This document shows, one piece after another, positions 8,922 through 16,749 of a DNA stretch of 64,000 nt. Source of the DNA: Actinomadura madurae (lineage in GTDB: Bacteria > Actinomycetota > Actinomycetes > Streptosporangiales > Streptosporangiaceae); the NCBI RefSeq assembly GCF_900115095.1, contig NZ_FOVH01000002.1, forward strand, positions 124,001-188,000. Direction: 5' to 3'. A program made the translations under genes and the position numbers. The notes beneath the pieces are model-generated. The model did no database searches. It was not told the origin of the DNA and was given only the letters and a program-made list of their open reading frames with translations. Each line of letters opens with the position of its first letter. Positions within the stretch are counted from its first letter, which is position 1.

Positions 8922-10251
8922 ACTCGAACCCGACGTCCTCGACCTGGAGGTCGGCAACGTCGCCAACGGCGGTTTCTGCGTCGCCCGGCACGAGGGCCGC
9001 GTGGTCTTCGTCCGGCACGCCCTGCCCGGCGAACGGGTGCGAGCCCGCGTCACCGACCGCACGAAGAACTTCCTGCGCGCCGACGCCGTGGAGATCATCG
9101 AGGCGTCCCCGGACCGGGTCGAGCCGCCGTGCCCGTTCGCCGGCCCCGGCCGCTGCGGCGGCTGCGACTGGCAGCACGCCTCCCTGCCCGCCCAGCGGGC
9201 GCTCAAGGCCGCGGTCGTCGAGGAGCAGCTGCGGCGCCTCGCCGGGATCACCCGCACGGTGGTCGTCGAGGAGGTGCCCTACCCGGTCGAGGGCGACGTG
9301 GCCCCGCCCCCGGGGCTCGGCTGGCGCACCCGCGTGCAGTTCGCCGTCTCCTCCGGAGCCGTCGGCCTCCGCCGGCACCGGTCCCACGACATCGAGCCGA
9401 TCGACGAGTGCCTGATCGCCCACCCCGGCGTGGAGCTGATGGGCATCGAGCGCAAGCGGTGGCCCGGCGCGAGCGGCGTCGAGGGCGTCGTCTCCGCCAC
9501 CACCGGCGACCGGCTGGTCGTGCTGCGCGGGCGGGACCGCCGCAAGATCCGGGTGCCGCGGCTGGACGTGCCGGTCCGGCTCGTCCGGGGCAGGCCCGAG
9601 CCGGGCGCCGCGCTCCCGTACGTCCGCGAGGAGGTCTCCGGGCGGCTGTACCAGGTCAGCGGCAGCGGCTTCTGGCAGGTCCACCCGGGCGCCGCGCGGC
9701 TCCTGGCCGACGCCGTGCTCGACGCCCTCGAACCGAAGCCCGGCGACATCGCCGTCGACCTGTACTGCGGCGTCGGGCTGTTCGCCGGCGTCCTCGCCGA
9801 CCGGGTCGGCCCCGACGGGCTCGTCGTCGGCGTCGAGTCCGACGGGCAGGCCGTCCGCGACGCCCGCCACAACCTGCGCGACCTGCCGAACGTCTCGATC
9901 GAGCGCGGGGCGGTGGAGGAGGTCGTCGCCGACCTGGAGTTCGGGATCGCGTCCGCCGGGTCCCGCACGCAGAACAAGCGCGGCACCGGCCACCACCGAG
10001 GTTCCCGCGTCCGGCGCGCCGACGTCGTCGTCCTCGACCCGCCGCGCGCCGGTGCGGGCCGCGACGTCGTCGAGCACATCACCCGCCTCGCCGACCGCAA
10101 GATCGCCTACGTGTCCTGCGACCCGGCCACTCTGGCCCGCGACCTGGCCTACTTCGGCGAGCGCGGCTGGACGCTGGAGACCCTCCGCGCCTTCGACGCG
10201 TTCCCGATGACGCAGCACGTGGAGTGCCTCGCGACCCTGGTCAGGGGCTAG
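8914..10251 (+). CDS. TrmA/RlmD-type 23S rRNA or tRNA m5U methyltransferase
   Basis: A 445-residue SAM-dependent RNA (uracil-5)-methyltransferase. A TRAM RNA-binding domain occupies residues 5-60. The Cys cluster CPFAGPGRCGGC near residue 70 fits an iron-sulfur site. VDLYCGVGLFAG (near residue 285) is the SAM loop, and SCDPATLARDL near the end holds the catalytic Cys. GTG at 8914 was chosen because the TRAM domain starts just after it; an in-frame ATG at 8893 would lie deeper in the permease gene. The target position cannot be told. Its stop shares CTAG with the stop of the convergent TetR gene. Confidence 0.88.
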   Translation: MTELEPDVLDLEVGNVANGGFCVARHEGRVVFVRHALPGERVRARVTDRTKNFLRADAVEIIEASPDRVEPPCPFAGPGRCGGCDWQHASLPAQRALKAAVVEEQLRRLAGITRTVVVEEVPYPVEGDVAPPPGLGWRTRVQFAVSSGAVGLRRHRSHDIEPIDECLIAHPGVELMGIERKRWPGASGVEGVVSATTGDRLVVLRGRDRRKIRVPRLDVPVRLVRGRPEPGAALPYVREEVSGRLYQVSGSGFWQVHPGAARLLADAVLDALEPKPGDIAVDLYCGVGLFAGVLADRVGPDGLVVGVESDGQAVRDARHNLRDLPNVSIERGAVEEVVADLEFGIASAGSRTQNKRGTGHHRGSRVRRADVVVLDPPRAGAGRDVVEHITRLADRKIAYVSCDPATLARDLAYFGERGWTLETLRAFDAFPMTQHVECLATLVRG

Positions 10252-10829
10252 CACCCCGGTCGCCGCACCAGGGGCAGGAAGATCGTGTCGACGATCTCCT
10301 CGATGACCTCGTCGGGCACGGGGGCGAAGGTCAGCAGAATCTCGTGGCGCAGCAGGTCGAACGGCAGGCTCCTGATGCGGTCGGTCAGGCGGTCCGCGTC
10401 GATCTCGCCGCGCCGGACGGCACGGCCGTACATCGTGTCGAGGGCCTCGGCCCGGCCCGTCACGGCGGGGTCGCGCAGCTCGCCGAGGCTCTCGCCCACG
10501 TCCCGGTGGTAGCCCGCCAAGGCCCCGTACACGAGGGTGATGAGCCGCACGCGGGCCCTGCTGATCTCCCGCATGAGGGTCACCAGGTCGTCCCGCAGGC
10601 TGCCCGTGTCAGGGAGCTCCAGCAATGATTCCTTGAGCACGTGGGAGATTGCCGCGCGGACCAGCTCGTCGCGGTCGGACCAGCGGCGGTAGAGCACCGG
10701 GGGACTGGTGCCGGCCCGTCTGACCACGGCGTCGACCGTGAACCTGGCGTAGCCGTGCTCGGCGAGCTCGTCCCAGGCCGCATCGAGGAGCGCCTTCTCC
10801 AGTGCCGCTCCCCGGCGCCGCTCCGCCAT
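10248..10829 (-). CDS. TetR-family repressor
   Basis: The protein has 193 residues. Residues 10-55 form the N-terminal helix-turn-helix (YARFTVDAVVRRAGTSPPVLYRRWSDRDEL). The rest is a helical ligand domain resembling TetR_C groups linked to exporters. It is divergent from an MFS exporter, and a palindrome lies in the shared 97-bp spacer. It most likely represses that exporter and itself. The ligand is unknown. Confidence 0.88.
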   Translation of the reverse strand: MAERRRGAALEKALLDAAWDELAEHGYARFTVDAVVRRAGTSPPVLYRRWSDRDELVRAAISHVLKESLLELPDTGSLRDDLVTLMREISRARVRLITLVYGALAGYHRDVGESLGELRDPAVTGRAEALDTMYGRAVRRGEIDADRLTDRIRSLPFDLLRHEILLTFAPVPDEVIEEIVDTIFLPLVRRPGC

Positions 10830-10893
10830 CCGCCCGCCTCTCGCTTGAGAAAGAGTTGTCTATCTCATCGTAGCGGCCTACGCTGGCCGCGTA

Positions 10894-10911
10894 AGATAGA
10901 GAGTCCTATCT
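10894..10911. promoter_or_regulatory. Operator between TetR gene and MFS gene
   Basis: AGATAG (10894-10899) and CTATCT (10906-10911) form a perfect inverted repeat with a 6-bp spacer, 16 bp before the GTG start of the exporter. A related half-site, TCTATCTC, lies at about 10858 near the TetR gene. Both fit binding by the adjacent TetR protein (inference). Confidence 0.6.
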
Positions 10912-10926
10912 AAAGGGCGGTCACCC

Positions 10927-12378
10927 GTGAGCGTTCCCCGAGACACGACGGCCGCGTCCCCGGCACCGGAGTCCGAGCGTGTCGACCCCGCCGTGTGGCG
11001 CATGGCGGTCACCCTCATCGTCGGCGCCCTGGCCGTCGTGTTCGACACCACCATCGTCAGCGTCGGCCTCGACGACCTGGCGACCGATCTGCACACGTCC
11101 CTGTCCACGGTCCAGTGGGTGAGCACCGCGTACCTGCTGGCGGTGTTCGCCGCCATCCCGCTCGCCGGCTGGGCCCAGTCGCGCCTCGGCGGGCGGCGCC
11201 TGTGGATCTCGGCCCTGGGCGGGTTCCTGCTCGGATCGGTCCTGAGCGCCCTGGCGTGGGACGCGGCCAGCCTGATCGCCTTCCGCGTGGTCCAGGGCGT
11301 CGCGGGCGGCCTGATGATGCCCCTCATGGTCACCCTGCTCATGCAGGCGGCCGGGGGCCGACACATCGGCAGGGTCATGGCCATGATCACCGTGCCCACC
11401 GCGCTCGGCCCCATCCTGGGGCCGGTCCTGGGCGGCCTCATCCTGGACCGGGCCGACTGGCGCTGGATGTTCTACGTCAACATCCCCTTCTGCGCCGCCG
11501 GTGCCTGGCTCGCCTGGCGCAACCTGCCCGACGACCGGCCCGCGCCCGGGAAGCCCCCCGCCCGCCTGGACCTGGTCGGTCTGCTACTCCTGTGCCCCGG
11601 CACCGCCGCTCTCATCTACGGGCTCTCCCGGGTCCAGAGCAGCGCGGACGTCACCGCCGCCCATGTCCTCGTCCCGCTGCTCGGCGGACTCGCCCTGGTC
11701 GCCGCCTTCACCGCCCGGACGCTGGCCCGGCCCGCGGGCGCGCTGATCGACCTGCGGCTGTTCCGCCACCGTGCGGTCGCCTCCTCCTCGGCCCTGCTCT
11801 TCCTGGGCGGCCTCTCCCTGTACAGCGCGATGATGCTGCTGCCGCTGTACTTCCAGCAGGTCCGCGGGCACGACGCGCTGGGCGCCGGTCTCCTGCTCAT
11901 CCCGCAGGGCGCCGGCGCGCTCCTCGCGCGAGGCCTGGCGGGGACCTGCGTCGACCGCTTCGGGCCCCGCCGGGTCGCCGCCGTCTCCTTCGCCTTCGTC
12001 GCCGCGGCGACCGTGCCGTTCGCGTTCGTCACCGCCGGCACCGGCGAGATCCTGCTCATGGCCGCGCTGTTCGTCCGCGGCGCCGGCCTGGGCGCCGCCA
12101 TGATCGCGCCGGCCGGCGCCGCGTACGTCGGCCTCGGACACCACGAGATCCCCGATGCCAGCATCATCAGCCGCGTCGCCCAGCAGATCGGCGGGTCCGT
12201 GGGCATCGCCGTCCTCGCCGTCGTCCTCCAGGATGGCGCCGGAGGCGCCCGCGGGCCGGAGGCCCTGGCCGTCGGCTACGACCACGCCTTCTGGTGGTCC
12301 GTGGCCTTCACCCTTGCCGCCCTCCCGCTGTGCCTGGTCCTGCCGGGTCGTGCCGAGCCCCCGTCCATCGTGCGGTGA
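10927..12378 (+). CDS. MFS exporter, DHA2 family
   Basis: A protein of 483 residues with about 14 membrane segments. It shows FDTTIVSVGLDDLATDL in helix 1, the GWAQSRLGGRRLW loop, and FRVVQGVAGGLMMPLMVTL. The GTG start at 10927 lies within 16 bp of the operator. Divergence from a TetR gene suggests an inducible export pump; the substrate is unknown. Confidence 0.87.
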   Translation: MSVPRDTTAASPAPESERVDPAVWRMAVTLIVGALAVVFDTTIVSVGLDDLATDLHTSLSTVQWVSTAYLLAVFAAIPLAGWAQSRLGGRRLWISALGGFLLGSVLSALAWDAASLIAFRVVQGVAGGLMMPLMVTLLMQAAGGRHIGRVMAMITVPTALGPILGPVLGGLILDRADWRWMFYVNIPFCAAGAWLAWRNLPDDRPAPGKPPARLDLVGLLLLCPGTAALIYGLSRVQSSADVTAAHVLVPLLGGLALVAAFTARTLARPAGALIDLRLFRHRAVASSSALLFLGGLSLYSAMMLLPLYFQQVRGHDALGAGLLLIPQGAGALLARGLAGTCVDRFGPRRVAAVSFAFVAAATVPFAFVTAGTGEILLMAALFVRGAGLGAAMIAPAGAAYVGLGHHEIPDASIISRVAQQIGGSVGIAVLAVVLQDGAGGARGPEALAVGYDHAFWWSVAFTLAALPLCLVLPGRAEPPSIVR

Positions 12379-12418
12379 CCAGCGGAAAAACGGTTGCGGT
12401 GGGGCATAGCGTGGAACT

Positions 12419-13606
12419 GTGATCGAGATCAGGGACATCCCGGAGGCCGACGCCGTCCGCATGCGCGACTTCGCGGGGGTGGTGTTCCACCTCTCCATGG
12501 ACGACGGGGACCAGGAGCGGGACGGCTGGCCTCTCCTGCGCGCCGAGCGCATCGGCGCCTACGACGGCGGCACGCTCGTCGGCCAGCTCGGGACCCTGCC
12601 CATGCGGCTCGCGGTCCCGGGCGCGCTGCTCGACTGCTCGGCGGTCACGTTCGTCGGAGTCCTGCCGACGCACCGCCGCCGCGGGATCCTGACGTCCATG
12701 ATGGACCGGATGGACGCCGACGCCATCGCGGCGGGACGTCCGGTGGCCGCGCTCTGGGCGTCCGAGGGCGTCATCTACGGCAGGTACGGCTTCGGCCTGG
12801 CCACGCGCGCGATCGGCCTGGAGGTCGACTCCTCGCGGCCGCTCGATCTGCGCACGGTGCCCGACGACCGCCCGCTGCGACTGGTCGACACCGCCTCCGC
12901 CCCCGACCTGCTCGGCCCGATCCACGATCGGTCGCTGGCGGTGCGTCCGGGCGGCCTGGTCCGCGACGCCGACTGGTGGACGCGGGGGGTCCTGCGGGCG
13001 ACCGACCGGGACGCCGAGGGGTACACCGCGCCGCGCATCGTCCACCACCCCGCCGGCTACGCGGTCTACCGGGCCCGCGGGGGGACGATCCGGGTCGTCG
13101 ACCTCGTCGCCGACACTCCGCAGGCCGAGGCGGCGCTCTGGCGGTTCCTGGCCTCGATCGACCTGTCGTCCCGCGTGGTCGCCCCGAACCGCCCGGTGGA
13201 CGACCTGCTCCCGCACATGGCCGCCGACTCCGAGCAGGTCACCGTCACGCACGGCTTCGGCGCCCTCTGGCTCCGGCTGATCGATGTGCCGGCCGCCCTG
13301 CGCGCCCGCTCCTGGGCCACCGACGACACCTTCGTCCTGGAGGTCGGCGACCCACGCATCCCGGGCAACGACGGACGCTGGCGCCTTGGTGCCTCCACCA
13401 CCGGCGCCGCCGCCTGCGAGGCGACCACGGAGCGGCCGGACCTGACGCTCACCGCGGCCGACCTCGCGGCCGTCTACCTGGGCGGGCAGGACCCGGTCAC
13501 GCTGACCAGGGTCGGCGCCGTGACCGAGCACACGCCCGGCGCCGCCGCCCGCCTGGCGACCTCCCTGGCCGTTCCGCTGGCGCCCTACATCAACGACGAC
13601 TTCTAG
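12419..13606 (+). CDS. Eis-like GNAT N-acetyltransferase
   Basis: The 395-residue protein has the layout of the Eis (enhanced intracellular survival) family: two GNAT folds and a sterol-carrier-like C-terminal domain ending in Phe, whose carboxylate serves as catalytic base in Eis. The acetyl-CoA site reads VGVLPTHRRRGILTSMM near residues 80-97, and the Tyr of YGRYGFGLATR (near residue 120) matches the catalytic Tyr region. Family members acetylate amines such as aminoglycosides. GTG at 12419 was chosen because it is the first start before the conserved part. Confidence 0.83.
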   Translation: MIEIRDIPEADAVRMRDFAGVVFHLSMDDGDQERDGWPLLRAERIGAYDGGTLVGQLGTLPMRLAVPGALLDCSAVTFVGVLPTHRRRGILTSMMDRMDADAIAAGRPVAALWASEGVIYGRYGFGLATRAIGLEVDSSRPLDLRTVPDDRPLRLVDTASAPDLLGPIHDRSLAVRPGGLVRDADWWTRGVLRATDRDAEGYTAPRIVHHPAGYAVYRARGGTIRVVDLVADTPQAEAALWRFLASIDLSSRVVAPNRPVDDLLPHMAADSEQVTVTHGFGALWLRLIDVPAALRARSWATDDTFVLEVGDPRIPGNDGRWRLGASTTGAAACEATTERPDLTLTAADLAAVYLGGQDPVTLTRVGAVTEHTPGAAARLATSLAVPLAPYINDDF

Positions 13607-13624
13607 CCGGCCGCCTCCGGGCGG

Positions 13625-14653
13625 CTAGCGCCAGAAGAAGACCTTGGCGCTGCCCTGGGTGAGGGTGGCGGCCGCGGAACCGCGGTGCAGCAGCTGGAAC
13701 CGCACCCGCTTGCCCGCCTCGACGGTGTCGGCGGCGAGGTTGTAGACCAGGTTGGTGCTGTCGCCGGCGGAGACGAAGTCCTGGACGGGGCCGGCCTGGA
13801 ACTTGCCGGTGTCCTCGATCTCCACCTCGACCACCCGGGCCTGGATGAGCGTGCCCGCGGGGACGCCGCGGACGGTGGTGCCCACGGACAGGCTGTACCG
13901 GGCCGACCCGGTCAGCAGGCTCGGCCCGCCCGGGTCGTTGTGCTGGTGGTGGCTGTCGGAGTACTCCTTGCTCCAGGTGACGTTCGTCCACGTCCCGGGA
14001 GCGAGCTGTTGCTCCTTGCCGCCGGTTCCGACGGACACGTAGTCGGGCATGTCGTCTCCCTCGGGCGAGACGCCGACGCGCCACTGCCCGTAGTCGCTCT
14101 TCACGGCGCGGTCGTAGTCGACGCCGACGCCGTTGATGGTGTGGTCGTTGGAGTACTGCTGCAGCTGGGCCCGCGCGTCCCACCTGCCGCCGGACCAGGC
14201 GTACGTCTGCCAGCCGAAGGTGATCTTCTTCGCGTCGAAGGCGCGGTCGACCGGGCCGTAGCCGCCGTAGAGCCCGACCCGGTCGCGGCCGATCACGCTC
14301 GCCGCGCCGTCGAGGTAGGCGTTGATCTCGTCCTGCTGCCCGGCGGAGGCGTCCCAGTCGGCGGCGAAGTAGATGGGCCGGTCGTCCGGCATGCCGCACG
14401 CCTCGGCCTGCGCGGCGGCGTCCCGGGCGTCGGCGACGCCGGCGGATCGTCCGGCCAGGGGGCGCTGCGCGGTCGTCTCCCAGACGACGACCAGCCAGAT
14501 GCCCGCCGCGGACAGCTCGTCGGCCTCCGCGCGCGTCAGGTTCTTGCCGGTCGTGTCGTGGGACAGGTAGCGGCACGCGAACTTCGCCCCGGCGCGTTTC
14601 AGCGCGGCCGCGCCGGGGCGGCCCCACGCGTAGTCGACGCCGAAGACAGCCAT
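13625..14653 (-). CDS. DUF1906 (Rv2525c-like) glycoside-hydrolase-like protein
   Basis: Residues 1-210 form a DUF1906 TIM barrel that starts at FGVDYAWG and contains PIYFAADWDAS and GLYGGY. Such barrels resemble lysozyme-like hydrolases. Residues 225-342 form a separate beta-rich domain. ATG at 14653 follows GGAGCT at good distance; with this start there is no signal peptide, unlike the Tat-exported Rv2525c of mycobacteria. Activity on cell-wall glycans is possible but unproven. The length is 342 residues. Confidence 0.72.
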   Translation of the reverse strand: MAVFGVDYAWGRPGAAALKRAGAKFACRYLSHDTTGKNLTRAEADELSAAGIWLVVVWETTAQRPLAGRSAGVADARDAAAQAEACGMPDDRPIYFAADWDASAGQQDEINAYLDGAASVIGRDRVGLYGGYGPVDRAFDAKKITFGWQTYAWSGGRWDARAQLQQYSNDHTINGVGVDYDRAVKSDYGQWRVGVSPEGDDMPDYVSVGTGGKEQQLAPGTWTNVTWSKEYSDSHHQHNDPGGPSLLTGSARYSLSVGTTVRGVPAGTLIQARVVEVEIEDTGKFQAGPVQDFVSAGDSTNLVYNLAADTVEAGKRVRFQLLHRGSAAATLTQGSAKVFFWR

Positions 14654-14866
14654 GTCAGCTCCAGAGTCAGGGGTAGGGGTCAACGCCGATTCAACAACCC
14701 GGGACGCCTGTGGCGCAGGAGATTGGGGAGGTTCAGGCGGGATGAGGACCATCGGTGACAGTTATGTTACCGTGCGTGACGGCACGTCAATGCGGTGCCG
14801 GGTGGACGGCCCGGTGCTCGCCGGATGGACGTATCCGTCGAATTCTCGCAGGTCACGGGGGGCAAA

Positions 14867-15712
14867 GTGATCCGGACACTGAAGGGGCGCGGCCTGGTCC
14901 TGCTGGCCGCCGCTCCGCTGCTGGGAGGTGTGGCGGCGGCGCCGGGAGCGCATGCCGACGTTCCCGTCCCGGCGGTGCACGAGGGGGGCCAGGACGCCGC
15001 TTCGAAGCCGCCTCCGCGGCAGAAGGCGCACGGCAAGCACAAGTCGAAGAAGCACAAGTCGAAGAAGCACTCGTCCAATAAGCACTGCCACGAACACGGC
15101 AAGAAGCACGGCGGGAAGCACGCCGGCAAGCACGGCGGGAAGCACAAGGGCCACGGCAAGAAGCACAAGAAGCACTCGCATCACGGTGGCCAGGCGGCCA
15201 AGCACAAGGCCAATGCGTCGAAGCACCAGGCTCACGGCAGGGTGGTGCTCCACACTGACGGCCCTGAGAGGGCGGTGGTTCCCGGGCGCACCTACGAGTG
15301 GTCGTTCGAGGTGCTCGCCAAGGGGTCGCAGAAGTCGGCCAGAGCGGTGTTCCTGGTGACGCTGCCGCGGTCGCTGGTGTTCGTGTCCGGGGGGCGCTGC
15401 AAGGCCACCGGGCGGACGGTCGTCTGCAACCTGGGCACCCTGAAGCAGGGCCGGTGGGCCGACGGCGAGTTCAAGGCGAAGGTCTCCGAGCGCGCGAGGT
15501 CCGGGCAGAGGATCGCCCTGCGCGGGACGGTGATGTGGGGCTCGGCCGTCGACGCCGGGGGCTTCCCGGCGGTGCGGGTCGCGAAGGCCGCCGGGCACGG
15601 GCACGCGAAGCCCGCCAAGAACAAGCCGTCCGGGCAGGGGCATGCGAGGCCGTCCGGGCAGGGGCATGCGAAGACGCCTCCGGACAGGGCGCGGATCGCC
15701 GGGACGCCCTGA
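14867..15712 (+). CDS. Secreted His/Lys-rich protein with DUF11-like domain
   Basis: The 281-residue protein begins at GTG 14867, behind a G-rich ribosome site, with a clear signal peptide (LVLLAAAPLLGGVAAAPGAHA). Residues 50-125 are a strongly basic tract made of short KHxxKH and GKHGGKH units. Residues 130-235 form a beta-rich domain of DUF11-like appearance with a Cys pair (GGRCKATGRTVVCNL). The tail carries a duplicated 8-residue repeat (PSGQGHAR, PSGQGHAK). The His clusters could bind metal or polyanions such as teichoic acid or DNA; this is inference only. Confidence 0.65.
   Translation: MIRTLKGRGLVLLAAAPLLGGVAAAPGAHADVPVPAVHEGGQDAASKPPPRQKAHGKHKSKKHKSKKHSSNKHCHEHGKKHGGKHAGKHGGKHKGHGKKHKKHSHHGGQAAKHKANASKHQAHGRVVLHTDGPERAVVPGRTYEWSFEVLAKGSQKSARAVFLVTLPRSLVFVSGGRCKATGRTVVCNLGTLKQGRWADGEFKAKVSERARSGQRIALRGTVMWGSAVDAGGFPAVRVAKAAGHGHAKPAKNKPSGQGHARPSGQGHAKTPPDRARIAGTP
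15626..15673 (+). repeat. 24-bp tandem repeat, two copies
   Basis: The unit starts CCGTCCGGGCAGGGGCATGC and recurs with one difference, encoding PSGQGHAR then PSGQGHAK at the C-terminus of the secreted protein. It looks like replication slippage within the coding sequence. Confidence 0.85.
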
Positions 15713-15754
15713 CCCGCCGCGCGGGCGGCGCCGGGTCCGTACGAGGATGGGGTC

Positions 15755-16681
15755 ATGCGACTTCGGATCTTCACTGAGCCCCAGCAGGGGGCGAGCTACG
15801 AGACTCAGCTGGCCGTGGCCAAGGCGACGGAGGACCTCGGCTTCGACGCGTTCTTCCGCTCCGACCACTTCGTCAAGATGGGCGACGTGACGGGCGAGCC
15901 GGGCCCGACCGACTCCTGGATCACGCTGGGCGCGCTGGCCCGGGAGACCAGCCGGATCAGGCTCGGCACGCTGGTGACGGCCGGGACGTTCCGCTACCCG
16001 GGGCCGCTGGCGATCTCGGTCGCGCAGGTCGACCAGATGAGCGGCGGGCGCGTCGACCTCGGGCTCGGCACGGGCTGGTTCGAGGACGAGCACACCGCGT
16101 ACGGCATCCCGTTCCCGAGCCTGGCGGAGCGGTTCGAGCGGCTGGAGGAGCAGGTCGAGATCGTCACCGGGCTGTGGGGGACGCCGTCCGGGGAGACGTA
16201 CTCGTTCAGCGGGAGGCACTACGCGCTGTCCGACTCGCCCGCGCTGCCGAAGCCGGCGCAGGCGGGCGGTCCGCCGATCATCATCGGCGGGTTCGGCGCG
16301 AAGCGGACGCCGCGGCTGGCGGCCCGCTACGCGGACGAGTACAACGTCCCGTTCCACCAGGTGAAGGACACCGCCGGGGCGTTCGACCGGGTCCGCGCGG
16401 CGTGCGCCGAGGCGGGCCGGACGAGGCCGCTGGTCTACTCGGCCGCCCAGGTCGTCTGCTGCGGACGGGACGAGGCCGAGCTGAAGCGCCGCGCCGACGC
16501 CATCGGCCGGGAGGTGTCGGAGCTGCGCGGCAACGGCCTGGCGGGCACGCCGGGGGAGCTGGTCGACAAGATCGGCCAGTTCGGCGAGCTGGGCGCCGAG
16601 CGCGTCTACCTGCAGGTTCTCGACATGCACGATCTTGACCACCTGGAGCTGCTGGCGGCGGAGGTGCTGAGCAAGGTCTGA
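15755..16681 (+). CDS. LLM-class, F420-type oxidoreductase
   Basis: A 308-residue luciferase-like TIM barrel. FDAFFRSDHF near residue 35, ARETSRIRLGTLVT near residue 65 and GRVDLGLGTGW near residue 105 are typical of the F420-dependent actinobacterial subgroup (TIGR03560-like). It probably uses F420H2 or FMNH2; the substrate is unknown. ATG at 15755 fits the family start. It is followed by a strong terminator hairpin. Confidence 0.82.
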   Translation: MRLRIFTEPQQGASYETQLAVAKATEDLGFDAFFRSDHFVKMGDVTGEPGPTDSWITLGALARETSRIRLGTLVTAGTFRYPGPLAISVAQVDQMSGGRVDLGLGTGWFEDEHTAYGIPFPSLAERFERLEEQVEIVTGLWGTPSGETYSFSGRHYALSDSPALPKPAQAGGPPIIIGGFGAKRTPRLAARYADEYNVPFHQVKDTAGAFDRVRAACAEAGRTRPLVYSAAQVVCCGRDEAELKRRADAIGREVSELRGNGLAGTPGELVDKIGQFGELGAERVYLQVLDMHDLDHLELLAAEVLSKV

Positions 16682-16691
16682 ACAGGGCGCG

Positions 16692-16725
16692 GGCCCGCGG
16701 TGGGGGAGTCCCTCCGCCGCGGGCC
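16692..16725. terminator. Hairpin between convergent genes
   Basis: GGCCCGCGG (16692-16700) pairs with CCGCGGGCC (16717-16725), and further pairing inside extends the stem. It lies between the stop of the LLM gene and the stop of the convergent exporter gene. Confidence 0.7.
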
Positions 16726-16749
16726 TCGTCTTGTGTCGGACGGTCTCCT

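Noticed and set aside
15030..15210. Dense short repeats that could suggest a CRISPR array
   Set aside because: They are in-frame codons for Lys, His and Gly inside a secreted protein, with no constant repeat-spacer spacing and no cas genes.
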